From NCBI RefSeq assembly GCF_003473485.1, contig NC_053048.1, positions 48,543,755 through 48,607,754 on the forward strand: DNA of 64,000 bases. Reading direction: 5' to 3'. Positions within the stretch are counted from its first letter, which is position 1. Each line of letters starts with the position of its first letter. The notes beneath the pieces are model-generated. The model was not told the DNA's origin. It saw only the letters and a program-made list of their open reading frames with translations, and did not search any database. Made by a program: the position numbers and the translations under genes. This DNA is from Medicago truncatula (lineage: Eukaryota > Streptophyta > Magnoliopsida > Fabales > Fabaceae). Below, one piece after another: positions 47,401 to 59,783 of this stretch.

Positions 47401-49176
47401 TATTTACACAGAAAACAAATCATATATACCAAGGTACTCATGAGTCACGATAATCAATTGCTTACCTCGCAAATTGGGGAGTATTTTTCACACCCACAAT
47501 ACTCTTTGTTTTGTGAAAACAGGGGAGTCCTTGCCACTTTTTCACACACTTCAACGAACCAACTAATAATATTAAATATGAAGATGGTAACAATAACCAT
47601 CAATCTAGAGTAAAGAGACACTACTATGATGAAGTTACATTAAGGCTTGTATTAAAACACTCTGCCATTGCAGTAAGGCTGTATCTCCATGAGTGAACTT
47701 TATTACAGAATGTGAATCGAGAAAATGTTTACCTGAAAAATAGTGGACCCCTTTCTAATGTTTCTGCTACCAGGATCCAGCATCCACCCAAGAGTCCAAA
47801 TAATAGCATTGAATCTTGAGACTAGACACCTGGATATATGTGACTAGCCGCAAATATTAACGGTAATTTTACGTTAACAAAAAAAAGTGGAACTGCAACG
47901 TAAATCAATGTCTGGATGTTACCCCTTCAAAAAGAAATCTGGATGTTACATTATGCATTGGACATTGAAGAATGAAAATTTAATTTGTAGTCAAAATTTT
48001 CTTTTTTTTCTATAAGGTGTGTTTAACAGAGGCGAACAAAATGTTATTTGTCTTGTGTTTTAAATCATTAAGAAATAATCCTGACCTTTCCAGTGCACTG
48101 ATTTACATATCTCAACGGTTGTGTAGATAACTACCACTGTGTCACAATTTTCCAAACCCATTATTTCCAAAGGAAACCAGTGTTATCTGGTCCCAACCAG
48201 GTTATTTCAATTCTCTGATTCTCTTTGATCGTAAAAAATATATTTTGTGCTATTATGATTTCTGAGATGTCATTTGGATTTTTGCTCATTCAGCCTAGGT
48301 GATATATTCCCTCTAGTCAGTTTAAATTTCATGGGTGGAGCATCCATGGTTTTAAAACCAGAACAGTATCTTATACATTATGGTTTCCTGGTAACTATGT
48401 CTTTCTCTTTGTTGATCACATTCTTCTTCTTGTCTAAGTAGGAGCAGTTCTCGTGAATTGCATGCCACTGATAATTGTCTAAAGCATTACTTGTTTTTTA
48501 TAGGATGGTGCTGCAATGTGGTGCATTGGTTTCCAAAAAGTGCAGAAGGGATACACAATTTTAGGAGGTTAGAAGCTGGAAAAATTATTTTAGCAGAATA
48601 AAATCTACATAAGAGTTTGATGAAATTAGCTCTTTCTCTCATTTGATTATGATACAGGCTCTTATGTTTTTCCCCGCTTAAGAGCAACATGGTGCTATAC
48701 AGTTCCGTTGGTCCACCGCAGGGGGATCTAGGGAAGGATCAGACCCATTTGTGGGCCTATAGAATAGTGGATATGTCTTCTGTGTAGTAAATAACATTGC
48801 TAATTTTTAGTATTGATTTTTATCGACTAAGTTGTTCGTTCATTTGCAGATCTTGTTCTCAAAGATAAGATTTTTGTATACGATTTAGCTAATCAACGAA
48901 TTGGATGGACCGACTATGATTGTGAGTTAACCATCATTTCCTTTATTGCATATATGCTCCTTTACATTGTCATAATCTTAAATTGGTGCTCGCTGCTCAG
49001 GTTCCTTGGCTGTAAATGTCTCTGTGGCTACGAGCAAGAGTAAGGATGCATACCTCAGTGCAGGACAGATGAGTGTTAGCTCCTCACACGTCAGCATTCT
49101 CTCCAAGTTGCAACTTGTAAGGATTGTGGCTTTTCTTGTGCATATAATAGTTTTCATGGAGCCCCAGTTTTTGTAG
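44463..49176 (+). CDS. A1-family aspartic protease, ten exons, 497 aa
   Basis: Pepsin-like protease of the plant A1B type, predicted to be secreted or membrane-attached. Exons: 44463-44701, 44814-44943, 45227-45477, 45735-45962, 46940-47102, 48127-48200, 48294-48390, 48504-48567, 48850-48921, 49001-49176; all GT-AG, all in phase. Residues 1-22 form a signal peptide ([22 protein letters not shown]). First catalytic motif [11 protein letters not shown] (D100) and second [12 protein letters not shown] (D318); the flap-side [11 protein letters not shown] and many paired cysteines ([24 protein letters not shown]) are present. The C-terminus ends with a hydrophobic stretch ([18 protein letters not shown]) that could be a GPI signal or membrane anchor. 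Exons 6 and 7 are short and were placed by matching [10 protein letters not shown] and FPLVSLNF to the family. No defect seen. Substrate unknown. Confidence 0.93.
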
Positions 49177-50123
49177 ATGATGTTCAAGAGTCAAAAGCTC
49201 ATTCTTTGGAAAACATACTGGGGTCAGTCGATGTTTATTTATTGTCGGCATACCCTTCATATTTAGAAACGGGAGTTAGTTGCTGTTTTCTTCCCTACAT
49301 TTGATCATATTGCAAATCTTTCTCCAATTAGTATGTGGAAACTGCAGATCTCACTGTAAAAGGGCTCTGTTGTTGAGAAATGGCAAATTTGTATACTGAT
49401 ATACTTCTGAAGTTGATGGAAATTATACTATATATATAAAGTTTACCAGAGCCCACTTCCACTCTACCAACCAATGTTGTGTTGTAACTGTAACTCTGGT
49501 AGTTAGTGACAGTTAAAGAAGTTAGTTATGAATGTTATATGTATACTGGCTCTTGGACCATCTGATGTCAGACTATAAACAAAATGTATATCATTGTGAT
49601 CAATACAATTCATCTTTAGTCTTTATTACCCTTTTCTTTTGCAATTGTGAGATTAACTGAATGTATTGTTCCCCTAGAAACTGGTATCTATAGCCTTTTC
49701 TCTTCAATCCAAATAGTTTGTGTGTGTGCGCTCGCTCCTGTGCATGACATTTAAGTTGCGCTGATGTAATGACCAGTTCCAATGGACCCTTCATTTGGTA
49801 ACTTGCCAATTTTTTATGCCAAGATTTGTATCAAGATGAAGGTCCTATGCTTCCTCGAAGTGACTGAAAAGAAGTTTCAATAACTTGGTGATGCACAACG
49901 AAACGAAGCCACCTTTCGAGAGTCAAAAGTTGTCTCTATAGTTTTGGTAAAAGAATAAACCCTTTAAAATGCAGTTTGTTTTTTAGTTTTAATTAATTCA
50001 TAGGTTTTTTTTTTATACAAAATCATTTGATATTTCTTTTTTCTATTGATAGTAAAGTCAATAAATTTAATCTTTGATGAGACAATATTAATCTTAGATA
50101 GATTCTTCAAAAAAAAAAAAATA
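49177..50123. other. Protease 3' UTR and intergenic sequence, no gene seen
   Basis: No coding region. The open frame at 49600-49809 on the minus strand is unrecognised. Confidence 0.4.
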
Positions 50124-50610
50124 GGGTTAATATGTTTTTGGTCCCTATAAATATGTCAACTTTTCGTTTTAGTCCCTCTAAAATTTTCCTTCAACTTTTA
50201 GTTCCTATAAAATTTTCAATCACTACTATTGGTCCCTATTTTTAATTTAATTTTTGTATTTTTTAATGAAATTGTGCATAAATGTGTAAAATATTCTAAA
50301 AAAAAATAAATTTTTTTAACAAAACACAAATTAAATATAAATTTTTAACTGTAAAAAATATAAAAATTCATACTAAATTCATGTTTTGTTAAAAAATTCT
50401 AAATTTTTTTGGGAGTGATTCTTATAATATTTAGAATTTTTCTGGAAAATTTCATTAAAAAAATATGAATTCTACATATGAGTTTATTTTAAAAGAGGGA
50501 CCAAAAGTGAAGATTGAAAATTTTATAGGGACTAAAAGTTGAAGGAAAATTTTAGAGGGACTAAAATGAAAAGTTGACATATTTATATGGAACAAAAACA
50601 TATTTAACCC
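50124..50610. mobile_element. MULE-like MITE, 487 bp
   Basis: Left end GGGTTAATATGTTTTTGGTC and right end inverted GGGTTAAATATGTTTTTGTTC. Strong inverted pairs follow inwards (TATGTCAACTTTTCGTTTTAG / CTAAAATGAAAAGTTGACATA; TTTTCCTTCAACTTTTAGT and its complement). Flanked by nearly identical 9-bp sequences AAAAAAATA (50115-50123) and AAAAATATA (50611-50619), differing at one base in an A-rich site, as for the two other MULE-like elements in the window. Interior of low complexity; no coding capacity. Confidence 0.7.
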
Positions 50611-50732
50611 AAAAATATATATTACTTTGATAATTTTAATAGAATATAAGATATTTTTATCAAGTAAATTGTTGTCAATAGAAAAATATGATATCTTTTA
50701 ATCATGCAAACTTTTTTTTTCTTCTATATTTT

Positions 50733-51508
50733 TGTTGTGAATTCGGACTCAAAATCACACCAATACAAACTATGATGTGTGGAGCAAAGGAAAGTAGTAA
50801 CTAATATCAAAGTGAACACAAGCAATAACAACAATAGCAGCACCTAGATCTAATCTAGGAATCAAAGTGAAAAGCTCAAAACCACAAGCAAAAGATAAAG
50901 AGAGAAGAGAGAAACAAACACACCAAAGATTGTTGACCCAGTTCGGTCCAACTTGACCTAATTTGGGGGAGAGATTGATCTCTCCAATCCACTATCAATG
51001 AGTTCTTACAAAGGGATACAAATGGGTTACAAGAAATTAGCTAAACAAGCTCACAAAGAACAAACCTAATTTCTACCAATTTTTCCAATCTCACAAATGA
51101 ACAAGACACTCAATGATTTTCACTTACCCAAGGTGTTTACAATGTTTCCCAACCCAAGAGAACTCTAATAAAAGACCTTAACCCTAAAGTTAACTCCTTT
51201 GATTTCCCAAGTTTTGCTCTCTTGAAGTTCTCTCTCTCCTTCCTTCAAAAATGAGCTAAAACACTTAAATAGTACACAGTGACAGACAAAAATCGTGTCG
51301 CGCCAGTGAAAATCGCGCCACGGTTGAAGCGTACGACCCAAGGTACGACAACCTTATCCACAAATCGCGTCACGCCTGCACAAAATTGCGCCACGATTTG
51401 CTTAAGCAGAAACCATCCATTCTGCCAGCAAAAATTGCGCCACGCCTCTGAAAATCGCGCCACGATTTTCAGCTTTCACAGCATCACAATTTGAAGGCAA
51501 TTTCAACA
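50733..51508. mobile_element. Solo LTR of an LTR retrotransposon, 776 bp
   Basis: Begins TGTTGTGAATTC and ends TTTCAACA, the TG...CA form of LTR ends, with an exact 5-bp target duplication ATTTT at 50728-50732 and 51509-51513. No internal coding region, primer-binding site or second LTR is present, so this is what recombination between two LTRs leaves. It contains an unusual cluster of a GC-rich motif (ATCGCGCCACG and variants, about six times between 51295 and 51465). Family (Copia or Gypsy) cannot be decided from the LTR alone. Identical target repeats suggest a fairly young insertion. Confidence 0.85.
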
Positions 51509-51513
51509 ATTTT

Positions 51514-54250
51514 TTAAGACTAAAATGATTGTCTTGGTGACCTTATCCTTAAGTCGGTCCGTTAACATGTATAGTTTATCAACTTAAATATTTTTTTCAA
51601 CCATAATTTATATTTATTTTTTAACCAAAACCTATAAAGAATAATATTTATGTTATTTTTAACTAATCATTAGACCTAGCGGCCACCACATCTCTCTAAT
51701 CGTTCATCTTTAATCCTTTCAAGAGATGGGTGTTTTGGAGCAATTTTTTTTCTTCCAAAATCACCCATCTCAATTTTTTTTTTCTTCTTCTATCTAAATT
51801 AGCGGTTTTCACAAAATTTTTAGTTTTTCTTGGTTTTCTCCGTGGTTTCGTCGCCTAAGTGCGATAATGTTGTTATGTTCACAATCTTCTTTTTAAGAAA
51901 CTTAAGTAAAACATTCAAATTGACACCGGAGATAATCAAACATGAATCCTTGAGGGGGAACATACTTTAATGTCCTAAGTCAACATCATCAAGCCGACCC
52001 AAGTGTGATGTTATTTGATTTTTTATCTTACCGTGGTGTTTGTTGTGTTCAGATTGATAAACTTTTTTCATATGGTGTTCATTACTAATGCAAGAATGAC
52101 TTTAGTATAATCAACATTACATATTTGGAGGCATGAATTTATTTTGTTAGATTTGTATGCATTTTTTACATCTTTTTTATTTATAAACTGAGTGATGCGA
52201 GTTTGTTCACAAAATCCTCTTCTTTTTTTTAAAATGATTGAGAATTTCTATTTTGTTTTTAGCAGACGCAGAAAAACAAGGTGTGTTTGTGGCGTTTTCT
52301 CGTACTATTTGTTTGAAACAGTCTCCTTTTCATTCCGCAACGTTCTTATTCCCGTTTTTTTCTCCCTCCGCCATTTTTTCATTTATTTTGGTCACTAATT
52401 TCATATACCCACGCGCTACTATCTCATCTCAATCTCATCATTTCAACCATTCACCAACTTTATGTCTAAATTTGGACAATATTCGGACTATGGTGCCTTA
52501 AATTGGCAACGTTATCTTCATCATTAATAACTATACTGCCTTAAATGTGAATGAAAAAATAACTATGGTAACTTAAATGGGTAAGATGGGTAACATCTCG
52601 CGCCCCAATAGTGAGTAGAGTAAGGTTGCAAAAGCATGCTAGTATGCTAGAATGCACTTGAGAAATGACAGCTTTTTCTCTCATACTCACATTTTGTTTT
52701 TACTTTCTCTCTATTGTTTTGGTTTTTGTGTCAATACTCATGTTTCTTTGTATATTTATGTTATCCCACAAGTTGTCAACAAAAATGATTGTTCAAATAA
52801 CACTCATCGATGCATTACCATAGAAAAAAGGATAGCACCAAATGCTACAATGGTCCTATTTGTCAATGTGCTTACATCGTTAATAAGATTTTTTTTTTAC
52901 GGATACATCGTTAATAAGATAAAACTACAATTTGAATAATTGCGTACCAATATTAATTACATGTCAATTGAATAAGATCAACTTTGGAAAGAACTTGTTT
53001 GTTAGTGACACCAAGAAATATCTTTGAAAAAAAGTTAGAAAGTGCTATTTAAATTACATTATAATAACCCAATAACGCTTAAATGAAATGAAATGTAGTA
53101 TTTTTTTAGTTTAATTAAGGTTTTCGTTTGAATCCATTTTTCGGCATGCACCGACGTTAAAACTCTTAGGGAGAATTTGCTGCATATTTAAATTTCATAA
53201 GGTTTGAGAGAAGTTGCGTGTGAAAGATATCTAATTTACGGAAAAAAAAATTACATTATTATAAAAGCTCCATTGTAAATCCAATAAAGACAATAAAAAA
53301 AACGACCAACAAGTGGTTTAAAAAATGTGTTTGATCTATTATTGTCAAATAGTGATAATAAATTTTTACAAAATCAAGTTGAATCAATTAAGTTTATTTG
53401 AGGGGAGCAAGATTCTTGGTATTTTATTTTTAAAAAAAAAATAATTTTTTTATTAATAGGGTCCAAATTCAATGTACTGTTTGATAAAGGAAACTGTTTG
53501 ATTAGGGAAACGAGCTCCTGTTCTCGTGAGCTTAACTCAGTTGATTGGGAAAAAAGGAAAACGAGCTCCTAACCATTTTGACTAAAATGGATCCATTATA
53601 AAACATATCTATGTGTGAATGTATAATAAAGTATATATATGTGTAGGTTTTGAGGCAACGATCTCGAGTATTTAAAGTAGAAGATGTGGTAATATTCGAC
53701 CTATCCAAAAGATCTGACATATGATAAAGCATGTATGAGAGGTTAAGATGAATATGTGTATCCTGAAACTTATTTTAGTGAAGTTGGAATTGTGAAAGGG
53801 TGGGAGAGATGCTTTGATTATTTATATGAGAGGTTAAGATGAATATGTGTATCGTAAAACTTATTTTAGTGAAGTTGGAATTGTTAAAGGGTGTTAATAG
53901 GGTCATGTTAACGTGTGCCTTAAAGGCACAAGTTAAGAAACTAAAAATGGAATTAAAAAGTAACTTTTGTATTGAAAAGATAAAATTTCAAACTTTTAAT
54001 ACGTTGAATCACAATTTCCAATATATATATATATATAAGTTTAGCTTGTGCCCTTTTCTTTGATTATTTATGATGTTTGTCTTGATCAAATATGATAATT
54101 AATTAATAAACATTAAACAATGAAGAAAAAAGAAAAAACACAAGTCAAAAGAAAATGGAAGAATAAGCGAGTGAAAAGCACGTGAGTAGATAGCGCGTGA
54201 GAATAAATGTAATTTGGATAGTCGTACTACCTGAACGGCCATGCATGCCG
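51514..54250. other. Intergenic region, no gene seen
   Basis: Short open frames (52192-52501, 52652-52939, 53839-54063) are unrecognised. A SINE-like head fragment (CTCGTGAGCTTAACTCAGTTG) lies at 53523-53543. A direct repeat of about 65 bp occupies 53737-53801 and 53829-53893. The stretch from about 53896 (TAATAGGGTCATGTTAACGTGTGCCTT) looks like the end of another repeat element, ending perhaps near 54055 (TGTGCCCTTTTC); not defined. The right edge should contain the PABP promoter; no clear TATA box was chosen. Confidence 0.4.
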
Positions 54251-54334
54251 AGTCCTTCCTACACTCACTCACTCACACACATCACCAGGATCCTCTCATT
54301 CATATTCACACACATTCTTTCTTTCTTTCTTTCT

Positions 54335-54338
<4 letters not shown>

Positions 54339-54373
<35 letters not shown>
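54339..54373 (+). repeat. CT dinucleotide microsatellite in the PABP 5' leader
   Basis: About 17 CT units, preceded by four TTTC units, ending about 47 bp before the PABP start codon. On the coding strand it is the same CT type as that in the PLATZ leader. Confidence 0.85.
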
Positions 54374-54378
<5 letters not shown>

Positions 54379-54420
54379 TTGTTTCTTTCTTTAGAAACTA
54401 ACAACTCACTCCATCCATCA

Positions 54421-57400
54421 ATGGCGGTTCCTCCCTCCGCCACTCCAGCTTCTCTTTACGTCGGCGATCTCCATCCCGACCTCTCCGACTCTCAGCTTCA
54501 CGATGCTTTCTCCGATTTCAAAACTCTCGCTTCTGTTCGCATTTGCCGAGACTCTTCCTCTGGTAAATCACTCTGTTATGGTTACGTCAACTTCCTCTCC
54601 CCTCACGACGGTAACATCACTTTCCATTCTTCCTCTTTCTTCTGTTAATATTTCTTTATTTAGATAATCATTATCATTATCATTCTTTATTTTCTTTGAA
54701 TCATGAGATTTTGATTCTGAATTGCATTCTTTAATTACTGTTTTCTTTGATTATATTGATTAAATAAAATGAAAGATTTGAAATCGATTTTATCATTTTC
54801 TGTTATGATTATCAAGATCCGAGTGTGTTAATTTTAATGTTAATTTGTTTGATTATGAAGCAATTCGTGCCATTGAGGTGAAGAATCATTCTACATTGAA
54901 TGGAAAAGCTATTAGGGTGATGTGGTCACGTCGTGATCCTGATGCAAGGAAAAGTTGTATAGGGAACGTGTTTGTTAAGGTATCTCTCTCTATGCTTAAT
55001 TTATTTTATGTACTTGTTAAATTACTAGTGTTTGGTTTAGGTTATTGTTTCTGAAATGGGATTCTTTTTGCTGTTGTGACAGAATTTAGCTGAATCAATA
55101 GATAATTCTGGATTAGAGGATATGTTTAAGAAGTTTGGGAATATTTTGTCAAGTAAAGTTGTAATGTCTGAGGATGGGAAGAGTAAAGGATATGGCTTTG
55201 TTCAATTTGAAACAGAGGAATCTGCAAATGCTGCTATTGAGAGGTTGAATGGATATCTTGTTGGTGATAAGCAAATGTAAGTGAAATTATGCATTGTTTT
55301 TGGTGACTTTCTTGTGGTCCGTATATGTTTTTGCGTTGAATTCTATGATTCTTTGGCGGCTCTAAAGTTAATTTATGTAGATTGGCTGAATTCTTATATT
55401 TCATGAGATTGGTTTTAATTCTTGTCCCAGATATGTTGGAAAGTTTGTCAAGAAAAGTGACCGCATATCGTCTGGCCCGGATACTAGATATACAAACTTG
55501 TACATGAAGAATTTGGACTTAGATATTTCAGAAACACTTCTGCGTGAAAAGTTTTCCTCTTTTGGGAAAATCATTAGCTTGGCTGTTGCAAAGGACAGCA
55601 ATGGTATGTCAAAGGGTTTTGGCTTCGTGAACTTCGATAACCCAGAAGATGCTAAAAGGGCAATGGAAACAATGAATGGATTGCAACTAGGTAGTTATTT
55701 ATTCTATTATTGTGTAGGTTTTTGGCTGGCAAAGTTGAAATTTATTGATGTTGATCCTGTATATTATCTGGTTTTGATTTATATCAACAGGTTCAAAGAT
55801 TCTGTATGTAGCCAGGGCACAGAAGAAGGCTGAGCGTGAGCAGATCTTGCACCAGCAATTTGAAGAGAAACGAAAGGAACAAGTCTTGAAATATAAGGTA
55901 ATTTATTTACCACTCTCCAATATTTAACCAGCCAATTTCTCTGCAATTGTCTTATGGGGTCATCCTTTAACTTCCAGGGGTCAAACATTTATGTGAAGAA
56001 TATTGATGACAATGTTAGTGATGAAGGACTGAGAGATCACTTTAGTGTATGTGGCACTATAACTTCTGCAAAGATTATGCGAGATGACAAAGGGATAAGC
56101 AAAGGATTTGGTTTTGTGTGCTTCTCCACTCCTGAGGAGGCTAATAAAGCTGTGAACTCTTTTCATGGTAAGTGAGTTAAGTTGTTGATGCGATGTGTTT
56201 CTACACGATACATGCTTCAGAGTAGTTAAGTTGTCTGGTGGGGATATGAAATAGGAAAAAAAAAATGCATGATGTTAGTTCCAATAAAAGAATGTAAGAA
56301 TTGCATGATATATCTTTATTGGGTAACAATTTGAGAGATTGTTCATCATGCATCTATCCATCAAGTGAATATTGACAGGTGTCTGCCCTTATAGTTCTTT
56401 TCTTTGTAACTATTCATTTTATTCTATAGGATTTTATAATTACCATGAAAGATTAGTATAACTCTCCGTCTTATCCTTTACCATTACTAGGTTCCATTCC
56501 ATAATTGCATGAGTTCCAGCCTAGTCCTTTTCAAGGGTTTTATTTGTGATTCTTCGTTTCATTTTTCTATACGTGTGCATGAATGTGTGTGTATGTTTTT
56601 TGGCGGCGGTTATTGTTGAAGGTTCTTTTGTATACACTACACTTAAATGTGTTCTTGGGTTGATTTTGAAAATTGAATTATTCTTTAAATGAATCCAAGA
56701 GAATGTCACAACTATCGATTTGGTTTATGGGGTAAGACTCCTAAAAAGAATTTGTACATTTCACAAGTATGCATAAACTCTTGATTCAATCTAAATCACA
56801 TTGTGATCTTAACTCACTTAAATTGAAGGGTGAATATATCTTTATATGCATCTTTTAACAAGAGCATTTTAGAGGAGCTTTTCCCAGGTTTATGATATGA
56901 GATACAATCAACCTTGCATTGCATGTTAATGCAAATAAAGGATACTCGATAAGTCTGAAAATATTAATCTTATATTACTTTTTGTATACTATTCTGGAAC
57001 TGAAGATCTTGCAAATCTGCATATCTTCCTCTTCAAGATTTATAATTAACACCATTTTATCTGCAGGATTCATGTTCCATGGTAAACCGCTATATGTTTC
57101 TCTTGCTCAGCGGAAAGAGGACAGACAGGCACAGTTGCAGCTCCAATATGCCCAGCAAATTGCAGGACTCGCTGGGCCTTCAACTGCCATTGTCCCTGGT
57201 GGATATCCTCCTTTCTACTACACAGCTACTGGTGTTGTTTCACACGCGCCTCCTCGTGCTGGGCTCGTGTATCAGCCTATGGCATTGAGGCCTGGATGGA
57301 GGGCTAATGGCTCTGCACCTCCTGCCAGATCATTCCAACAGTCACCTACGCCTGTTGTAAGTAACAATTTTGTTAGGAACCTGATAAGTATTTCATTCAC

Positions 57401-58526
57401 TCTTTCACAAATTTTTATAAGGATTTTTGAGAAATTGCAAAAAAGTAACTTCAGGAAAAAGAAAGAAAAAAACTTACGACGAAAGAACTTAATAGCGACG
57501 TTGATTTTATTTGGAGAAACTGCTACTGTTTCATTGGGAGTTTAACGAGTCATTGGTATTAATTCCTTTCATTCACAGGTTTCTAACAATAATACTAGGC
57601 AGCATAGGCAAAATAGGGGTAGGATGAATGGCCATGCAGTATCACAGGGAAATACTCACTCTGGTACATATATGCCACAAGCCCAGCAGGCTTCTCAGTC
57701 AGCGATCTCTTCAAGAGAGTCAAGTACTCAGCAGGTTTTTTCTTTCTTTCTTTCTTTCTCGAGCCCCACTTCTCACTTATAGAACATGTAAATGCTTATG
57801 CGTTGCACATTCTCGACACAACTATCAGGTGTCACAGAGTTCCCAGTGCTACTTGTTTTTCTGAACAACACTATGCCTTAAAAATAATTTGAAACTGTGC
57901 TTGAACTTCGGACTAGCAAGTTTTGTTTAGTCTTTGATATAAAATAGTGAAGATGTTTGTATTTTATTTCGAAACTTGTGCTTTAATCCCTTTCTATACA
58001 TTTATTTCATACATATTTCTGTTCTGTTTTCTCAAGTTCGTATCATTTGCAGAGAACTGGGCAAGCTAAGTATGTACCTAGTGGGCGCCACCGTGAGATG
58101 GAAAAAGGATCTGGATTATCATCTAGTGGAGGATCCTTGGGACCAGAAGTGCTGCATAGCATGCTTGCTAATGCTACTCCAGAGCAGCAGAAGGAGATAC
58201 TTGGCGAACATCTATACATGCTTGTCCAGAAAATCAAGGTATAACTTTGCACTATTCTCTTTTTTTGGGTATATAAGATTGGGCTTTTGAATTCTTAAAA
58301 AGTATATTTATTATGCTATGTTGAGCAGCCTAACCTAGCAGCAAAGATTACTGGGATGCTTTTGGAGATGGACAATGCTGAATTGCTGGTTCTCATTGAA
58401 TCACCAGAGTCTCTTTCTGCCAAGGTGGAAGAAGCTTTCCAAGTGCTGAAGAACTCTAAAGCTAAAGTTTCTGGTCAGGATGTACTTCATTCAAATTTCC
58501 TTTCAGCTGAGGTTGCTGTGAACTAA
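54421..58526 (+). CDS. PABP: Cytoplasmic poly(A)-binding protein, ten exons, 629 aa
   Basis: Binds the mRNA poly(A) tail, supports translation initiation and mRNA stability. Exons: 54421-54610, 54861-54979, 55083-55276, 55431-55690, 55791-55897, 55978-56167, 57067-57356, 57579-57734, 58053-58238, 58329-58526; phases all agree. Four RRMs at about 12-90 (SLYVGDL, YGYVNF), 99-175 ([15 protein letters not shown]), 191-268 ([15 protein letters not shown]) and 291-368 ([15 protein letters not shown]), a Pro/Gln/Gly-rich linker, and the C-terminal MLLE domain (about 525-600) with [10 protein letters not shown], which binds PAM2-motif partners. [12 protein letters not shown] after RRM1 is nearer to Arabidopsis PAB6/PAB7 than to PAB2/4/8; this subgroup placing is from memory. 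The ATG follows a CT-rich leader and begins [16 protein letters not shown]. Intact. Confidence 0.95.
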
Positions 58527-59783
58527 GTGAAGAAGCCTCCAGGAACGACAACCTTACAGTATATTTCCACATGAAAAGAACTTTTAGTTTTATGTTTTCC
58601 TTCCTTAGGGATGAAGAGAATTGGTAGTAATAGTAAGATTTAGGATCTACTTTGTTTTGAATTTTGTTTACATGGATTAACTTCAATGAATTTTGGTTCA
58701 ATATTTTCATTTTTCATTAATATGCCGCAGCACAAACAGGGTACGCACACTATTCCAATCTCAGTAATATGTAAGCACGTCAACACTTTTATACAGTCTT
58801 TCTAATTTAACATGGGAAATTTTGCTTCGATTTTTAGGATCTAGACAGTTAATGTCCAAAGTCACCATGGATCCTGACCTATCAAAGTTGGGTCATGTAG
58901 ATTCATATGAAGGGGTAAAGCTATCTTAGTACCTAGTTTCTTTAGTCATAAAACTCGAATACAAGTTCTTATTTATGGAAATGTTAGTTCTTTGCCACTT
59001 AGAACATAATCGACGTTTGTTTACTTCATGTACTTATCCCTAATTCTAGTGTCTTTAGTTGTGTGAAAACATTAATCTCTTGAAGCCTAAACTTCTGTGA
59101 AAAATATAAAATAGAAAAAAGTTTGATTATTATAGAGACTAAGGTAGTAGTTGATTATTATTGTTTAATCTTATAGCTGATTTTTGTAAATAACTTGTTT
59201 GGATCCCTAAAGTCACATATCATAAAAGGAACAAATGGTAATAATTTAGTGAAATGTCAGGACAAGTATAACAGGATGCTGTGATAGCTCTAGCTCCTCA
59301 ACAATAGAGTTAGGTGTAATAATCATGAAGTTGATAAACTCGACAGGGCTACATAAACTCCTTCGTAACACCATATTAACCTAAAGGTGTTTGCATAATT
59401 TCCTTTCATCATAGCAATTGTTGTCAACTTTTTATTAAGAAAATAATAATAAAACATGTTAGTCAAAACTTGTTTTATTAAAAGCTATTACATGATGTAA
59501 CTAATTGTCTATATATAATCAAGTACAAGTGGTTGCACTTTCTGCTTCAATAAGAATGCAAATAGATAAAAATTACCTAGATTCAAGACACAGTAACCCA
59601 AAACAAAAGTATCTTGATTCAAGAACACATGATAGTGCTATCAACACACACTCTCTAACACACCTGTCTTCACGGTCCTCATATCAGTTGAAATTTAAAT
59701 TTGGTTCCACTAAAATATTGCAAGTCCACGTAAATTTAGTGGAACTCGTGTCCATTTCAACCAATATCCATGATGGACGCAAA
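58527..59783. other. PABP 3' UTR and space between convergent genes
   Basis: PABP (plus) and the second dioxygenase (minus) converge here. The block 58556-58839 has a partial second copy at 61576-61701. The open frame at 59505-59876 is antisense to the dioxygenase end and not considered a gene. Confidence 0.5.

Noticed and set aside
52192-52501. Two overlapping plus-strand open frames rich in Phe and Ser
   Set aside because: Composition reflects T- and C-rich sequence; no domain, no conserved start context and no splice partner.
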